From NCBI GenBank assembly GCA_965199055.1, contig CBDAQR010000008.1:230215-294214 (forward strand): DNA of 64,000 nucleotides. The letters are read 5' to 3'. The notes beneath the pieces are model-generated. The model was not told where the DNA came from and ran no database searches. It saw only the letters and a list, made by a program, of their open reading frames with translations. The position numbers were made by a program, and so were the translations under genes. This DNA comes from CBDAQR01 sp965199055 (GTDB taxonomy: Bacteria > Pseudomonadota > Gammaproteobacteria > Pseudomonadales > Halieaceae). Positions 8,156-16,149 of the stretch are shown here, piece by piece (the stretch's first letter is position 1; each line of letters opens with the position of its first letter).

Positions 8156-8478
8156 AGCAGCTAGATTTGGTAAATGAGTTTAGGGAGGAGCTTGCTCGGG
8201 TATCTCGGGAAGTCGATATCTCTTCCGGTATGGGCCACTTTGATATTCACAAAGTCAGCGAAGATCTAATCTGCGGTCTTCTCAAATCACTTTTTGACCT
8301 TCCTGGTCTTCGCAATCTCAACGAGTCAGATCGGAAAAATTTCCCAGGAATTAATTTGGTAGACGATAGCGAAAGAATAGCCGTTCAGGTTACCGCGGAC
8401 AATTCATCAAGCAAAATCAAGGACTCAATAACGAAGCTGAGATCACATAATCTCCACCGCGATTATGATCGGCTGTAA
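8152..8478 (+). pseudogene. SMEK-domain protein, truncated by IS copy 2
   Basis: Starts at a TTG overlapping the preceding stop. The 108 residues match an SMEK-type N-terminal domain (REVDISSGMGHFDIHKVSED, later NFPGINLVDD and RIAVQVTADNSSSKI). Such domains open proteins of three-component defence-type loci and NTPases. The gene runs into the IS at 8474 and stops on IS bases, so the effector part is missing. The same truncation is seen at 44375, although there the opposite IS end is attached. Confidence 0.6.
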
Positions 8479-8514
8479 ATACCCCAAACAGCTAACCACC
8501 CATTCATAGAAAAA

Positions 8515-9294
8515 TTAAGCCACTTCTCGGTATTGAACGGGTGTCATATCGTTCAATCCATCATGGGGTCGTTCATGGTTATACAACACGATCCAGTCAT
8601 CCGTGATCTCTCGAACTTCCTGCAATGTCTCGAACAGATATAAGTCCAATACTTCCTCTCGATACGTGCGATTAAAACGTTCGATAAATCCATTTTGGTA
8701 AGGCTTGCCGGGCTTGATGAAATCGATCTGAATTCCATGCGCTTGCGCCCATTCAGCCAACGCCCCTGATGTAAATTCAGGGCCATTATCAACCCTGATA
8801 ATAGCGGGATAGCCTCGCCAGGCTGCAATACGATCTAATGTATGTATCACTCGCTCCGTAGTAATGCCCGAATTGATATCTATCGCTAACACTTCTCGAT
8901 TGAAATCATCAACCACATTGAACGTGCGAAACCGATGACCGTGACGCAAGGTATCGCTCATAAAATCCATCGACCAACAGATATTGGCTGATCTAGGAAC
9001 GCGCAATGGCAACGGATTCCTATTCGGTATCCTGCGTTTTACTTTACGCCGTATATTCAGTTTTAACTCCATATAAACACGGTAAATCCGTTTGTGATTC
9101 CAACGTTTACCCAACGCTCTGAGCCGCTTACACAGCTTTGGAAAACCCCAGCGAGGGTGCTTCTCAACCAAGGCCAGCAACGCATCAATCAGCTCACTAT
9201 CATCTACTCGCTTGGGCGTGTAGTAATACGCCGTGCGACTTAGCGCGGCTGCACCACAGGCCGCTCGAATGCTGACAGGGTAATCCTTGCGCAA
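8515..9294 (-). CDS. IS3-family transposase OrfB (copy 2)
   Basis: Identical in protein sequence to OrfB of copy 1 at 2646-3425. All three catalytic acids are present. Confidence 0.93.
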   Translation of the reverse strand: MRKDYPVSIRAACGAAALSRTAYYYTPKRVDDSELIDALLALVEKHPRWGFPKLCKRLRALGKRWNHKRIYRVYMELKLNIRRKVKRRIPNRNPLPLRVPRSANICWSMDFMSDTLRHGHRFRTFNVVDDFNREVLAIDINSGITTERVIHTLDRIAAWRGYPAIIRVDNGPEFTSGALAEWAQAHGIQIDFIKPGKPYQNGFIERFNRTYREEVLDLYLFETLQEVREITDDWIVLYNHERPHDGLNDMTPVQYREVA

Positions 9295-9326
9295 ACGATC
9301 AACCCACTGCCGACGATGGACTGGCC

Positions 9327-9590
9327 CTAAAGCTTTTTTATGATCTCTTCCTGCATCTGACTCTTCAGGCTGAGATCGGCATACATCTGCTTGAGCTTGC
9401 GGTTCTCTTCTTCAAGTTCCTTGAGCCGCCGTACATCGGAGGCTTCCATTCCACCGTACTTAGAGCGCCACTTGTAAAAGGTGCTGAGTCCAATGCCATG
9501 CTCTCGACATATGTCCGGAACCGGCACTCCGCTTTCTGCTTGTTTGAGAAACGCCACAATCTGCGTTTCGCTGAACTTCGATTTGCGCAT
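9327..9590 (-). CDS. IS3-family transposase OrfA (copy 2)
   Basis: Identical in protein sequence to OrfA of copy 1 at 2350-2613, including the A6G slippage site at its end. Intact. Confidence 0.93.
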   Translation of the reverse strand: MRKSKFSETQIVAFLKQAESGVPVPDICREHGIGLSTFYKWRSKYGGMEASDVRRLKELEEENRKLKQMYADLSLKSQMQEEIIKKL

Positions 9591-9665
9591 ATGTAAAAAC
9601 TCCTATCACGTTAGTTTATAGAAATTTCTACGTATGAGTGGCGCTATTTTACGGGGTACTTACAA

Positions 9666-10406
9666 CAGCAGCAAAACTGGATAGGTGAGGATCTTGGCTA
9701 CCGCCAACAAATAGATTTTGTACCGGCTCGCCCAGAGGACCTCTCTCGACTGATGCAGGGGCTGCTTGATACGACCGCAAAAGCTCGGGATGTTATCGAC
9801 TCAGAGAATGGGCAAAAGGGTGGAGAACCCCTGTTTGATCCTGTGGTTTACGCAGCCGGTATTGCATTTGGGTTTGTATTTATTCACCCCTTTATGGATG
9901 GTAACGGCCGGATTCACCGGTACTTGATACACGATGTACTTGCGAATGCTGGTTTCACGCCACGAGGCATTGTACTGCCAGTGTCAGCAGTGATACTCGC
10001 CAACCTGGATGAATATATATCTGTGCTGGAAAGTTATTCGCGCCCAGTTCGTCAACGGACAGAGTACTCACCTAGCACTCCTGAGGTGCCCGCTACGGGT
10101 AACGACGCCGTTTACTTCAAGTATTTCGATGCTACAGAGCAGGCAGAATTCCTTTACAAGGCACTAGAGCGGACGGTCGAAGAAGATCTACAGCAGGAGA
10201 TTGATTTCTTGTTGGGCTTTGATCGTGCTCGTCAAAAGCTGAACCAGCTGCTGGATTGGCCAAACCACAGTCTTGAACTGTTTATTCGAGTAGTTCATCA
10301 GAATGACGGAAAGCTCAGTCGTAATAAGCGGCAGAGCCATTTCGACTGGATGACGGAAGATGAGGTCATCGAGGCAGAGGATGTCGTTCAAAATGCGTTC
10401 TCGTGA
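9666..10406 (+). pseudogene. Fic-family protein lacking its N terminus
   Basis: The frame is open from the edge of IS copy 2 (QQQNWIGEDLGYRQQ...) and continues to a stop at 10404. It contains the Fic active-site loop HPFMDGNGRIHRYLIH, with catalytic His and the nucleotide-binding Asn-Gly-Arg, followed by a long helical C-terminal part. The AMP-transferase core is thus present, but the N-terminal region with the start codon was lost to the IS. An internal ATG at 9753 could in theory start a shorter product. A separate intact Fic gene is at 36282. Confidence 0.82.
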
Positions 10407-10552
10407 TCACATTAGATTAAAGATTCCTTTCCTATGCATGGGTACAAAGGCATTACCACTTGTGTATCCCGTCAGAGCATGTGAGGCATATTTGAGCTAA
10501 ATCCTAAGGGAGATGTCTGATACGTTTATCACTGTATGAAGGAGTCTCACAA

Positions 10553-10946
10553 TCACCGATACACCGGAAAAGCTGGTCCAGACCATTTGTCGCAAGACCC
10601 GCTAGAAGCACCATCCTGAAGAGAAAATCCGTAGTGTGCTGGAAGGATGACGCGGCGAAGAATCTATAGCCGAGCTCTGCCGCCAGGAAGGCATCGCCCA
10701 GAGCCAATACTACAGCTGGAGCAAGGAATTCCTCGAAGCCGGTAAAAAGCGCCTGGCTGGGGATACCAAGCGAGAAGCCAATAGTCGTGAGGAGGTGGAT
10801 CTGCGCAAGGAAAACGCCCAGCTCAAACAGCTGACAGCCGAAATTCTGCTGAAAAATCAGGTGCTCAAAAAAGTGTGCTGGGCTCGGCCTCGACCTGGGA
10901 CGACGAATGAGACTGTCGGCAGCTGCGCGCTATGCAGTGATCCGTC
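10553..10946 (+). pseudogene. Decayed transposase OrfA
   Basis: Reads as an IS3-type OrfA (KLVQTICRKTR, then IAELCRQEGIAQSQYYSWSK and a coiled-coil RKENAQLKQLTAEILLKNQ), but in-frame stops interrupt it early (after CRKTR and after SVLEG). It cannot give a full protein, so production of the fused transposase is lost. Confidence 0.7.
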
Positions 10947-11894
10947 TTGGTTGAGGAGTCGCAACTGTCGGTGACGCAAACGCTGCGGGAGCTGGGTATT
11001 GCCCGCAGCACATTCTATCGCTGGTACAAGGCCTATCAGGATGATGGCTACGATGGTCTTGCCCCGGGGAGCAAGGCTCCCCGGCGGTTCTGGCATCGGC
11101 TTGCTGAGAGTGTCAAGGAGCAATGCATCGAGGACGCCTTGGCGCACCCGGAGAAGTCGCCTCGGGAACTGGCTTGGCATATCAGCGACAAGCACGCGTA
11201 CGTTATCTCGGAATCCAGCGGCTATCGGCTGCTGAAGCAGTATGACCTGATCACGAGCCCTGCCTATATCCTGCTGCAGGCCAGTGATCGGTTTCATACG
11301 CCAACCAAGCGGATCAACGAGCGGTGGCAAACGGACTTCACCTACTTGCGCATGGTTGGCTGGGGCTGGTACTTGCTGTCCACAGTACTGGATGACTATT
11401 CGCGGTACATTATCAGCTGGAAGCTGACGACCACGCTGTCGGCAGACGCTGTGAAGCAAACCCTGGATGATGCGATGGAGAAAACCGGCACTGATCAGGT
11501 GATGGTAAAGCATCGTCCACGGTTACTCAGTGATAATGGCCCATGCTATCTCTCGCAGGACCTGAAAGAATATCTGAAAAAACAGCCGATCGATCATACG
11601 CGTGGCGCACCTTATCCCCCGCAGACCCAGGGCAAGATCGAGCGCTATCATCGTTCCATGAAGAACGTGGTGAAGCTCGAAAACTATTACTACCCCTGGG
11701 AGCTTGAGCAGGCCATCCGCCACTTCGTTGACTACTACAACGACGAGCGTCTACACGAAGCGTTGGACAACGTCACGCCTACCGATATGTATCACGACAG
11801 GTACGAACAAATCATGGATCGTCGAGCGTCAATCAAACTGGAAACCCTGCAGCGCAGGAAGGAGGAGAATCTGGCAACTTGTTCGCGCCACTAG
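10947..11894 (+). CDS. IS3-family transposase OrfB
   Basis: A 315-residue protein with an HTH (TQTLRELGIARSTFYRWYKA), an HTH_21-like segment and an integrase core with acids in RWQTDFTYL, LLSDNGPCYL and GKIERYHRS. The frame is intact from TTG to stop. Because the partner orfA is broken, the protein is probably not made by frameshift fusion, and the element is likely immobile. Confidence 0.85.
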   Translation: MVEESQLSVTQTLRELGIARSTFYRWYKAYQDDGYDGLAPGSKAPRRFWHRLAESVKEQCIEDALAHPEKSPRELAWHISDKHAYVISESSGYRLLKQYDLITSPAYILLQASDRFHTPTKRINERWQTDFTYLRMVGWGWYLLSTVLDDYSRYIISWKLTTTLSADAVKQTLDDAMEKTGTDQVMVKHRPRLLSDNGPCYLSQDLKEYLKKQPIDHTRGAPYPPQTQGKIERYHRSMKNVVKLENYYYPWELEQAIRHFVDYYNDERLHEALDNVTPTDMYHDRYEQIMDRRASIKLETLQRRKEENLATCSRH

Positions 11895-11954
11895 CATGGC
11901 GTTACACTGACAATGTCTCCTTTCGTTTTTGCCCGAGGAGTCTCACATCATCTG

Positions 11955-12261
11955 ACGACATACACTTGCCGAAGCTGCTGACAGAGCCAAGGGTATGCTT
12001 ATCGGTGATATAGGGTATATTGGCACCGCATGGGTGGACGCTATGGCGGCTACCGGCATAGACCTGCAAACCCCCCTGCGCGATAACAGGGCAGACGCAA
12101 AGCCTGCCTGGGCCGTACGGCAATTACTGAAAGTCCGCAAGAAGGTGGAAACTGTCCTGACGGAGCAGTTTTCCTTCACCGAAATCAAGGCCCATGACAT
12201 CTGGCATTTACCTCAAAGCGGTATCGCAAAATCCTCGCCTATAATATCGACACCATGCTAA
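11955..12261 (+). pseudogene. C-terminal fragment of an IS982-family transposase
   Basis: From ADRAKGMLIGDIGYIG through GIDLQTPLRDN to VRKKVETVLTEQF the frame matches the last third of IS982-type transposases, including the catalytic glutamate in the VETV segment. The front and the normal end are missing. Confidence 0.65.
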
Positions 12262-12274
12262 AGAGTTGAGAATC

Positions 12275-12302
12275 GGGTTTACACAGATAAATTTGCAGCC
12301 TC
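12275..12302 (+). repeat. IS256-type terminal sequence, left of cassettes
   Basis: GTTTACACAGATAAATTTG followed by CAGCCTC resembles the outer end of IS256-family elements. A closely similar sequence in the same orientation occurs at 13766-13793, so the two cassettes between them are enclosed by direct repeats. Confidence 0.4.
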
Positions 12303-12310
12303 GAATTAAT

Positions 12311-12384
12311 TGTAACGCTTCAAGAATCGGCGGCCTGCGGCGTAAGCCGCGTCTAGGCTGTTCGATTTGTTTTACTTGTTAAGT
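12311..12384 (-). other. attC-like integron recombination site
   Basis: On the minus strand it starts ACTTAACAAG, follows the DUF2442 stop, and ends CTTGAAGCGTTA. In between, AATCG pairs with CGATT and GCGGC-TTAC-GCCGC forms the central stem, giving a strongly palindromic site of about 74 bases, as in attC sites of gene cassettes. The GTT core is followed by ACA, which departs from the consensus GTTRRRY. Confidence 0.55.
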
Positions 12385-12388
12385 GGCA

Positions 12389-12634
12389 TCAATGAAATCC
12401 CAGAAGCAGGCCCTTGACGCTAAGGTCTTCGTCCAGTTGAGGCCAGTGTAAACCTTCCCCATCCCCAAGAATCTCGAAATCTATTAGCTGTTCTTTCGTG
12501 GCCTTGGAAAGAGTAGCGAACCAAGACAGAGGAACCGATATAGTACGCCCATCCGTTAGAGATACAGACATCTCAAAGTCGCTGAACTGAATATCCTGAG
12601 CGGTGGGGTGAACTTCAACTTGTAAAGTACTCAT
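12389..12634 (-). CDS. DUF2442-domain protein
   Basis: An 81-residue protein with the DUF2442 pattern (DFEMSVSLTDGRTISVPLSWF, then LGDGEGLHWPQLDEDLSV). It overlaps the upstream DUF4160 gene by 20 bases. DUF4160/DUF2442 pairs are widespread small modules regarded as probable toxin-antitoxin units. Here the pair sits between attC-like sites, as one cassette. Confidence 0.85.
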   Translation of the reverse strand: MSTLQVEVHPTAQDIQFSDFEMSVSLTDGRTISVPLSWFATLSKATKEQLIDFEILGDGEGLHWPQLDEDLSVKGLLLGFH

Positions 12635-12851
12635 TCCATGCCTCCAGTAGCTGGGAAGAATTATCTTCGACCAGCTTGTGTAAATCTCGAATTTCTCTAG
12701 GCGAGAAGCGAGTTGAGCTAGCTAATGATACAGGTTTCAACCAGAATTTCGCGAGAGAACGGTCTCTTTGAATATGGATATGGGCGGGCTCGCCCTCCTC
12801 ATTGCTATAGAAGAAAAATCTATAAGGGCCAATTCTCAAAACAGTGGGCAC
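12615..12851 (-). CDS. DUF4160-domain protein
   Basis: A 78-residue protein with the family signature GPYRFFFYSNEEGEPAHIHI and a C-terminal helix (EIRDLHKLVEDNSSQLLEAW). The start is a GTG preceded by GGAGGGAGAA. It is the first gene of the DUF4160-DUF2442 cassette and lies directly after the attC-like site at 12868-12951. Confidence 0.87.
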   Translation of the reverse strand: MPTVLRIGPYRFFFYSNEEGEPAHIHIQRDRSLAKFWLKPVSLASSTRFSPREIRDLHKLVEDNSSQLLEAWNEYFTS

Positions 12852-12867
12852 TTCTCCCTCCCTTGAT

Positions 12868-12951
12868 GCCTAACGCCGCCATAGAGGGAGCGCGCTGTTT
12901 GCGCGTCCCAGCCCATACTTTTCAATGGCCGAATTCATGGTCTTGTTATGC
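12868..12951 (-). other. attC-like integron recombination site after higA
   Basis: On the minus strand it runs from GCATAACAA, which contains the higA stop codon, to GGCGTTAGGC, a perfect GTTRRRY core. The inside is imperfectly palindromic with GGGACGCGC pairing to GCGCGCTCCC. Length 84 bases. Organisation and ends match attC sites of chromosomal integron cassettes. Confidence 0.75.
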
Positions 12952-13239
12952 GGCATCAAGGTCGACTTTCTTCACGCTCTTAAGACCCAGGTTGCTTCTC
13001 GCCACCCAGAGGTCGTAGGCATGCTGCATCGCAAGCCAGCTTTCGGGAGAACGACCTAGAGCTTTGGAGAGTCGCAGTGCCATTTCTGGGCTGACACCAC
13101 TCCGCTCTTTCAAAACACGATTTAGCGTAGATGCCGCCACATCAAGTCGCTCTGCCAAAAAGCGGCAGCTGACGCCGAAAGGCTCCATATATGTTGCCAG
13201 AATGAACTCTCCCGGATGCGGGGGATTGTGCATAGCCAT
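12946..13239 (-). CDS. higA: HigA-type antitoxin, XRE family
   Basis: A 97-residue HigA protein. It has the N-terminal HPGEFI motif, an XRE helix-turn-helix (FLAERLDVAASTLNRVLKER, then SGVSPEMALRLSKALG) and the ESWLAMQHAYDLW helix. It binds HigB and represses the operon. The start overlaps the higB stop by one base. Its stop codon lies inside an attC-like site, typical for a gene cassette. Confidence 0.93.
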   Translation of the reverse strand: MAMHNPPHPGEFILATYMEPFGVSCRFLAERLDVAASTLNRVLKERSGVSPEMALRLSKALGRSPESWLAMQHAYDLWVARSNLGLKSVKKVDLDAA

Positions 13240-13517
13240 CAGTGATAGTCCTGATAATACAGAATAAACACATTTCCATCTAAATACTCGAAAGTCAGCC
13301 TCCAGTTTGCTGACACGGTAATGGACCAGATGCCTTCTCGATTCCCCTTAAGCGGGTGAAGTCGATAACCCGGGATATCAAGATCGTCGATAATCTGTGC
13401 AGAATCTAGAGCCGCAAGTTGCAGACGCAGGTTCCTGGCATGTTTCGCTTGGATGCCGGACGTGCTGCCTTTCGAATAGAACTTTTCAAGCCCCTTGTGC
13501 TTGAAGGATTTGATCAT
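13239..13517 (-). CDS. higB: HigB-type toxin, RelE/ParE superfamily
   Basis: A 92-residue ribosome-dependent mRNA-interferase type protein: N-terminal SFKHKGLEKFYSKG, central RLHPLKGNREGIWSI and the C-terminal WRLTFEYLDGNVFILYYQDYH that carries the RelE-fold active-site residues. Family members cleave translated mRNA. Gene order toxin-antitoxin is the usual higBA order. The complete frame and good promoter suggest a working module. Confidence 0.93.
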   Translation of the reverse strand: MIKSFKHKGLEKFYSKGSTSGIQAKHARNLRLQLAALDSAQIIDDLDIPGYRLHPLKGNREGIWSITVSANWRLTFEYLDGNVFILYYQDYH

Positions 13518-13523
13518 GAACCA

Positions 13524-13551
13524 AATGTAGTGTGTTGCGCAACATTGTCAA
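13524..13551 (-). promoter_or_regulatory. higBA promoter with palindromic operator
   Basis: On the minus strand TTGACA (13546-13551) and TACATT (13524-13529) are 16 bases apart. The spacer contains the perfect palindrome TGTTGCGCAACA (13533-13544), a likely HigA operator. The region ends a few bases before the higB start. Confidence 0.65.
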
Positions 13552-13577
13552 GCCGCATGGTGCCCACAACAGAGGCG

Positions 13578-13633
13578 TGACCGGCCCCTTTTGATTGGTC
13601 CAATTGCAATGTTAGTTCATGGGTGGCTTTCCC
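13578..13633 (-). mobile_element. Terminal remnant of the IS3-type element at 29958-31172
   Basis: About 56 bases match, in reverse complement, the right end of the element at 29958-31172, from TGACCGGCCCC through TTGATTGGTCCAATTGCA to the last codons of its transposase (KPPMN). One base differs. The rest of that element is absent here, so only its tip was left. Confidence 0.75.
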
Positions 13634-13793
13634 GCATGACGATGGGATCAAGAAACTGCTCTACCAGGGGTTACGCAACGTAGCGAAGAAATGGACGATG
13701 CCGACCCGGGACTGGAAAGCGGCCCTGACCTTTTTGGTGACAGGGTACCTGTCTGGCATGAACCGGCCATTTGCACAGATAAATTTACAGCCT
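13634..13793 (+). pseudogene. C-terminal fragment of an IS256-family transposase
   Basis: Reads FPHDDGIKKLLYQGLRNVAK, then KKWTMPTRDWKAALTFL, the conserved tail of IS256 transposases, and ends in the terminal repeat CACAGATAAATTTACAGCCTC. The front of the gene is missing. Confidence 0.7.
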
Positions 13794-13833
13794 CTGGTGG
13801 TCGGTCCAAGCAGAAAATTTCATGGAGAATCAG

Positions 13834-14334
13834 ATGAATATTCGAATCACAGTAGCGGCCTTTGTGCTGCTATCACTGAGCGCGTGCGCGACTAGTTACC
13901 AGTCGAAAGGCTTTACAGGTGGTCACTCCTCGACGCAATTGGACGAAAACGTTTTTACAGTGTCCTTCAGAGGAAACGCATACACAGGTAAAGAGAGGGC
14001 AAGGGACTTCACTATGTTGCGCAGCGCAGAGATAGCGATGGAACATGGCTACTCATACTACGTAATCATTGACGAGGACGCCTATACATCTACGGGCTCC
14101 TATACCACTCCGCAGTCTTCGACGACACGTTTAGACACTTTTACTTTTGGCAACGTGACCAGCGGCACCGCAAAGACCTACTACCACGGCGGAGAAACTT
14201 ATACTTTCTCAAAACCTCAGTTGACCAACACGATCGTATGCTTCAAAGAGAAACCAGCTGGCGTTATGTCTTACAGCGCTAAGTTCGTGGTCAAGAGCAT
14301 CCGGGAAAAATACGGCCTGGAAGAGAGTTCTTAG
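13834..14334 (+). CDS. Lipoprotein of the CC0125/CC1285 type
   Basis: Signal peptide MNIRITVAAFVLLSLSAC ends in a lipobox (LSAC) for lipid anchoring. The mature part carries the family pattern GFTGGHSSTQLDENVFTVSF, then RARDFTMLRSAEIAMEHGYS. I chose the ATG at 13834 because GGAGA lies five bases upstream and it gives a proper signal peptide; the ATG at 13822 is part of that site. The function of the family is unknown. It follows directly on IS256 remains. Confidence 0.85.
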   Translation: MNIRITVAAFVLLSLSACATSYQSKGFTGGHSSTQLDENVFTVSFRGNAYTGKERARDFTMLRSAEIAMEHGYSYYVIIDEDAYTSTGSYTTPQSSTTRLDTFTFGNVTSGTAKTYYHGGETYTFSKPQLTNTIVCFKEKPAGVMSYSAKFVVKSIREKYGLEESS

Positions 14335-14338
14335 CTAT

Positions 14339-14518
14339 TGCGGGCAGAACCGCTAGATTTTGCGATCTGCCCGCTTCCTTGCCACTGCAGTGGTGCTTGG
14401 CGTGGGGCAAGGTGGTGCTCGCGTCGCCGCCGGTGTTTGCCCCCGCATGGACGTCGCACCACTGGAACGAGGCCAGGACAAGGCATTGTCCGTTGCTGAT
14501 GCGTGCATTGATCCACAT
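14339..14518 (-). pseudogene. 5' remnant of the hypothetical gene seen at 19742-20119
   Basis: From the ATG at 14518 the first 40 or so residues (MWINARISNGQCLVLASFQW...) match the gene at 19742-20119, then the similarity stops. The flanking DUF1640 gene and spacer are shared too, so this is part of an older duplication. Confidence 0.5.
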
Positions 14519-14554
14519 AGGGCGGCCTGCCGGTCGAGCCGGTAACGCGGGTCT

Positions 14555-14881
14555 TTACCGGAAGAATTCCAGCATACCCAGAAACAGGCCCAGGGCGGCA
14601 ACCATACCGCCGATGCGCAGGGTGAGGCGGGTTTCCAGTTCGGCAAAACGGGTATCGACCCGCTCGAAACGAAGATCGACCTCACCAAACCGAGCATCCA
14701 TTTCACCCTTGAGGTCACTTTTCAGGGTTCTGAGATCGTCCTTGGTGGCGACCTCGGAGAGGATGTGCTGGGTGAGGAAGTCGGCCTGTGCGGTCACATG
14801 GGCCTCGGCCTGCTCAGGGGGCACCCCTGCTTCCTTGAGGCGGTTGGCGTAGGCGAGGGTATCAAAGGCGACGGTGCTCAT
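14555..14881 (-). CDS. DUF1640-type coiled-coil membrane protein (short form)
   Basis: A 108-residue protein: N-terminal MSTVAFDTLAYANRLKEAG, a conserved QADFLTQHILSEVATKDDL helix, a coiled coil of 7/11-residue units (DARFGEVDLRFERVDTRFAE) and a C-terminal membrane helix (IGGMVAALGLFLGMLEFF). This is the layout of DUF1640 proteins, related to mitochondrial MCUR1/CCDC90. Function in bacteria is unknown. On its strand TACACT ends about six bases before the ATG and no ribosome-binding site is seen, so a leaderless mRNA is likely. Compare 20755-21330. Confidence 0.8.
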   Translation of the reverse strand: MSTVAFDTLAYANRLKEAGVPPEQAEAHVTAQADFLTQHILSEVATKDDLRTLKSDLKGEMDARFGEVDLRFERVDTRFAELETRLTLRIGGMVAALGLFLGMLEFFR

Positions 14882-15029
14882 GGATGCAGTGTAACATAGC
14901 CAACGCGATATCCCCGCCACCAGCGACGATATTGTCCTGGCTGAGATCGCTGCCGATATGCCGATATAGAGGAAACGGGTACGAGTACATCCTGAAGGAC
15001 TTCACAGCGCGTTTGAATCACGCCAGACG

Positions 15030-15312
15030 GTGGCGCGAGAAGCGCCCGCCTTCCAGTCCCTGCCGGTCGACCCGCATTGGCATACGACCATGACCCGCTG
15101 GTGCCGTCTGAACGTAACAGCAACGAGGGATTAGGCGGCGACCTATATCAACGCCCGTCGAGGCGCGATCCGGGATGACCCTCGAGTCTGGAAACAGCGC
15201 CAAAAACATTTCGCACAAGCCGCCTGGAAACGCCGATATTTTCGGCCGCAATGTACTCGGCAATTGCTTCTATATTCTGAAGCGCGGGATCCGTCCAAAT
15301 CAGCCGAGCCAT
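15030..15312 (-). pseudogene. Decayed ParE/RelE-family toxin
   Basis: Starts MARLIWTDPALQNIEAIAEY, then AAENIGVSRRLVRNVFGAV, the usual first half of ParE. After SRLEGHPGSRLDGR it meets a stop, and the second half is recognisable only in shifted frames (a remnant of MRVDRQGLEGGRF). The toxin is therefore inactive. Confidence 0.65.
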
Positions 15313-15570
15313 CTGCTTATACGTTGTTCTGCTTCATCCTGATCCAAGATGTTGCCGTCGAGAATGGTTGATTCTCTGCGGGCGATGCCTTCCAGTATCT
15401 GCAGGCGAACCTGAAGCGCCTCGTAATCTTCAATATCCACTAAGCAGGCAGAAGGCCTGCCATGCTCAGTGATCAGGTACAGGCTCTTTTCACTCATGTA
15501 TATCACTGAGAATCCGTGTGACCTGGCTGTTGAGGGTGGTGACGCGTTCAGTTTTGATGGAGTGACGCTA
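15300..15570 (-). pseudogene. Phd/YefM-family antitoxin, frameshifted
   Basis: The N-terminal half reads IKTERVTTLNSQVTRILSDIHE in one frame and the rest, SEKSLYLITEHGRPSACLVD, in another. The break at 15491-15498 is explained by loss of two bases (GAGAGT to GAGT). No start codon remains in front of the first half (TAG at the expected place). It precedes the decayed ParE gene, so the whole phd-parE type module is dead. Confidence 0.7.
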
Positions 15571-15847
15571 AACTAGCACTTTGTTTTGTGTAACTACCCT
15601 GCCTTGAGGAACCCAATAAACCACTCACCGGCATATCGCTTCTGCTTGATAGCGAGACCTCCCCAGGGTCATTTTAAAGGGAAATCGCTCCCTTGTTTTG
15701 GCTACCCTGGCAACGCGAATATTACCAAGGGTGCTGTACACATGGCCGATGCGTCAAATAGGGTTTTTCCCTGTCGAGATAGCGCCCTATAATCGCCCTA
15801 TAGTTGACGTTGGCGCGGAGTGATACATAAAAAGGACTAGTTTAAAG

Positions 15848-16035
15848 ATGAAAAGAGACACTATATTGTCTGTCTGGTGATGCTGTCGGCCTGTGGCGGT
15901 AGGGTGGCCGATCCAGTGCCATCGTATCGTCTTGGCGACGAAGACATGGATTGCAGTGAGCTAAAGACGGAATTGGCTTATATCGAGAGCCAGATAAAAA
16001 AACTTCTTCCCGAGGCCAATAAAACGGCGGAATAG
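15848..16035 (+). pseudogene. Small lipoprotein gene with a 2-base frameshift
   Basis: If the dinucleotide GA in ATGAAAAGAGACAC is removed the gene reads MKRHYIVCLVMLSACGG, a good lipoprotein signal, then CSELKTELAYIESQIKKLLP and a stop at 16033. As it stands the ATG frame ends after ten codons (MKRDTILSVW). The C-terminal region resembles small lipoproteins with a TELxxIE helix. Confidence 0.55.
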
Positions 16036-16149
16036 GCACATCGTTCATCTTCATCTTAAAGAAACGGACTAGCACTTCAATGGCCTTTTTGGGGGCTAGC
16101 ACACAGGCAGGGATATGATTGTCCGGAGACCGACCAACAGAAGGGAAAA

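Larger units (their letters stand above)
4765..8473. repeat. Duplicated 3.7-kb cargo, copy A (same as 40667-44375)
   Basis: This 3709-base segment recurs with a constant offset of 35902 bases. All encoded proteins are identical between copies and I saw no base differences by eye. It carries a small ORF, hipB, hipA, a tnpB remnant with its right end, a HicA-like gene, an HTH gene and a truncated SMEK gene. In this copy the left edge continues into native sequence, and the right edge abuts the IRR end of IS copy 2. In copy B both edges are IS. Confidence 0.95.
8474..9664 (-). mobile_element. IS3-family insertion sequence, copy 2 (1191 bp)
   Basis: Minus-strand copy with intact ends. The left flank is the SMEK gene (...cggc) and the right flank a Fic gene (acagc...). 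No direct repeat flanks it, and the two sides belong to different genes. Confidence 0.95.
10514..11912 (+). mobile_element. Second type of IS3-family element, orfA decayed
   Basis: Holds a broken orfA and an apparently full orfB. Possible ends are TGTCTGATACG on the left and, read inward, TGTCAGTGTAACG on the right; these are only approximately repeated, so the borders are tentative. A direct repeat GGAGTCTCACA occurs at 10541 and at 11937. The element is unrelated at sequence level to the six-copy IS. Confidence 0.6.
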
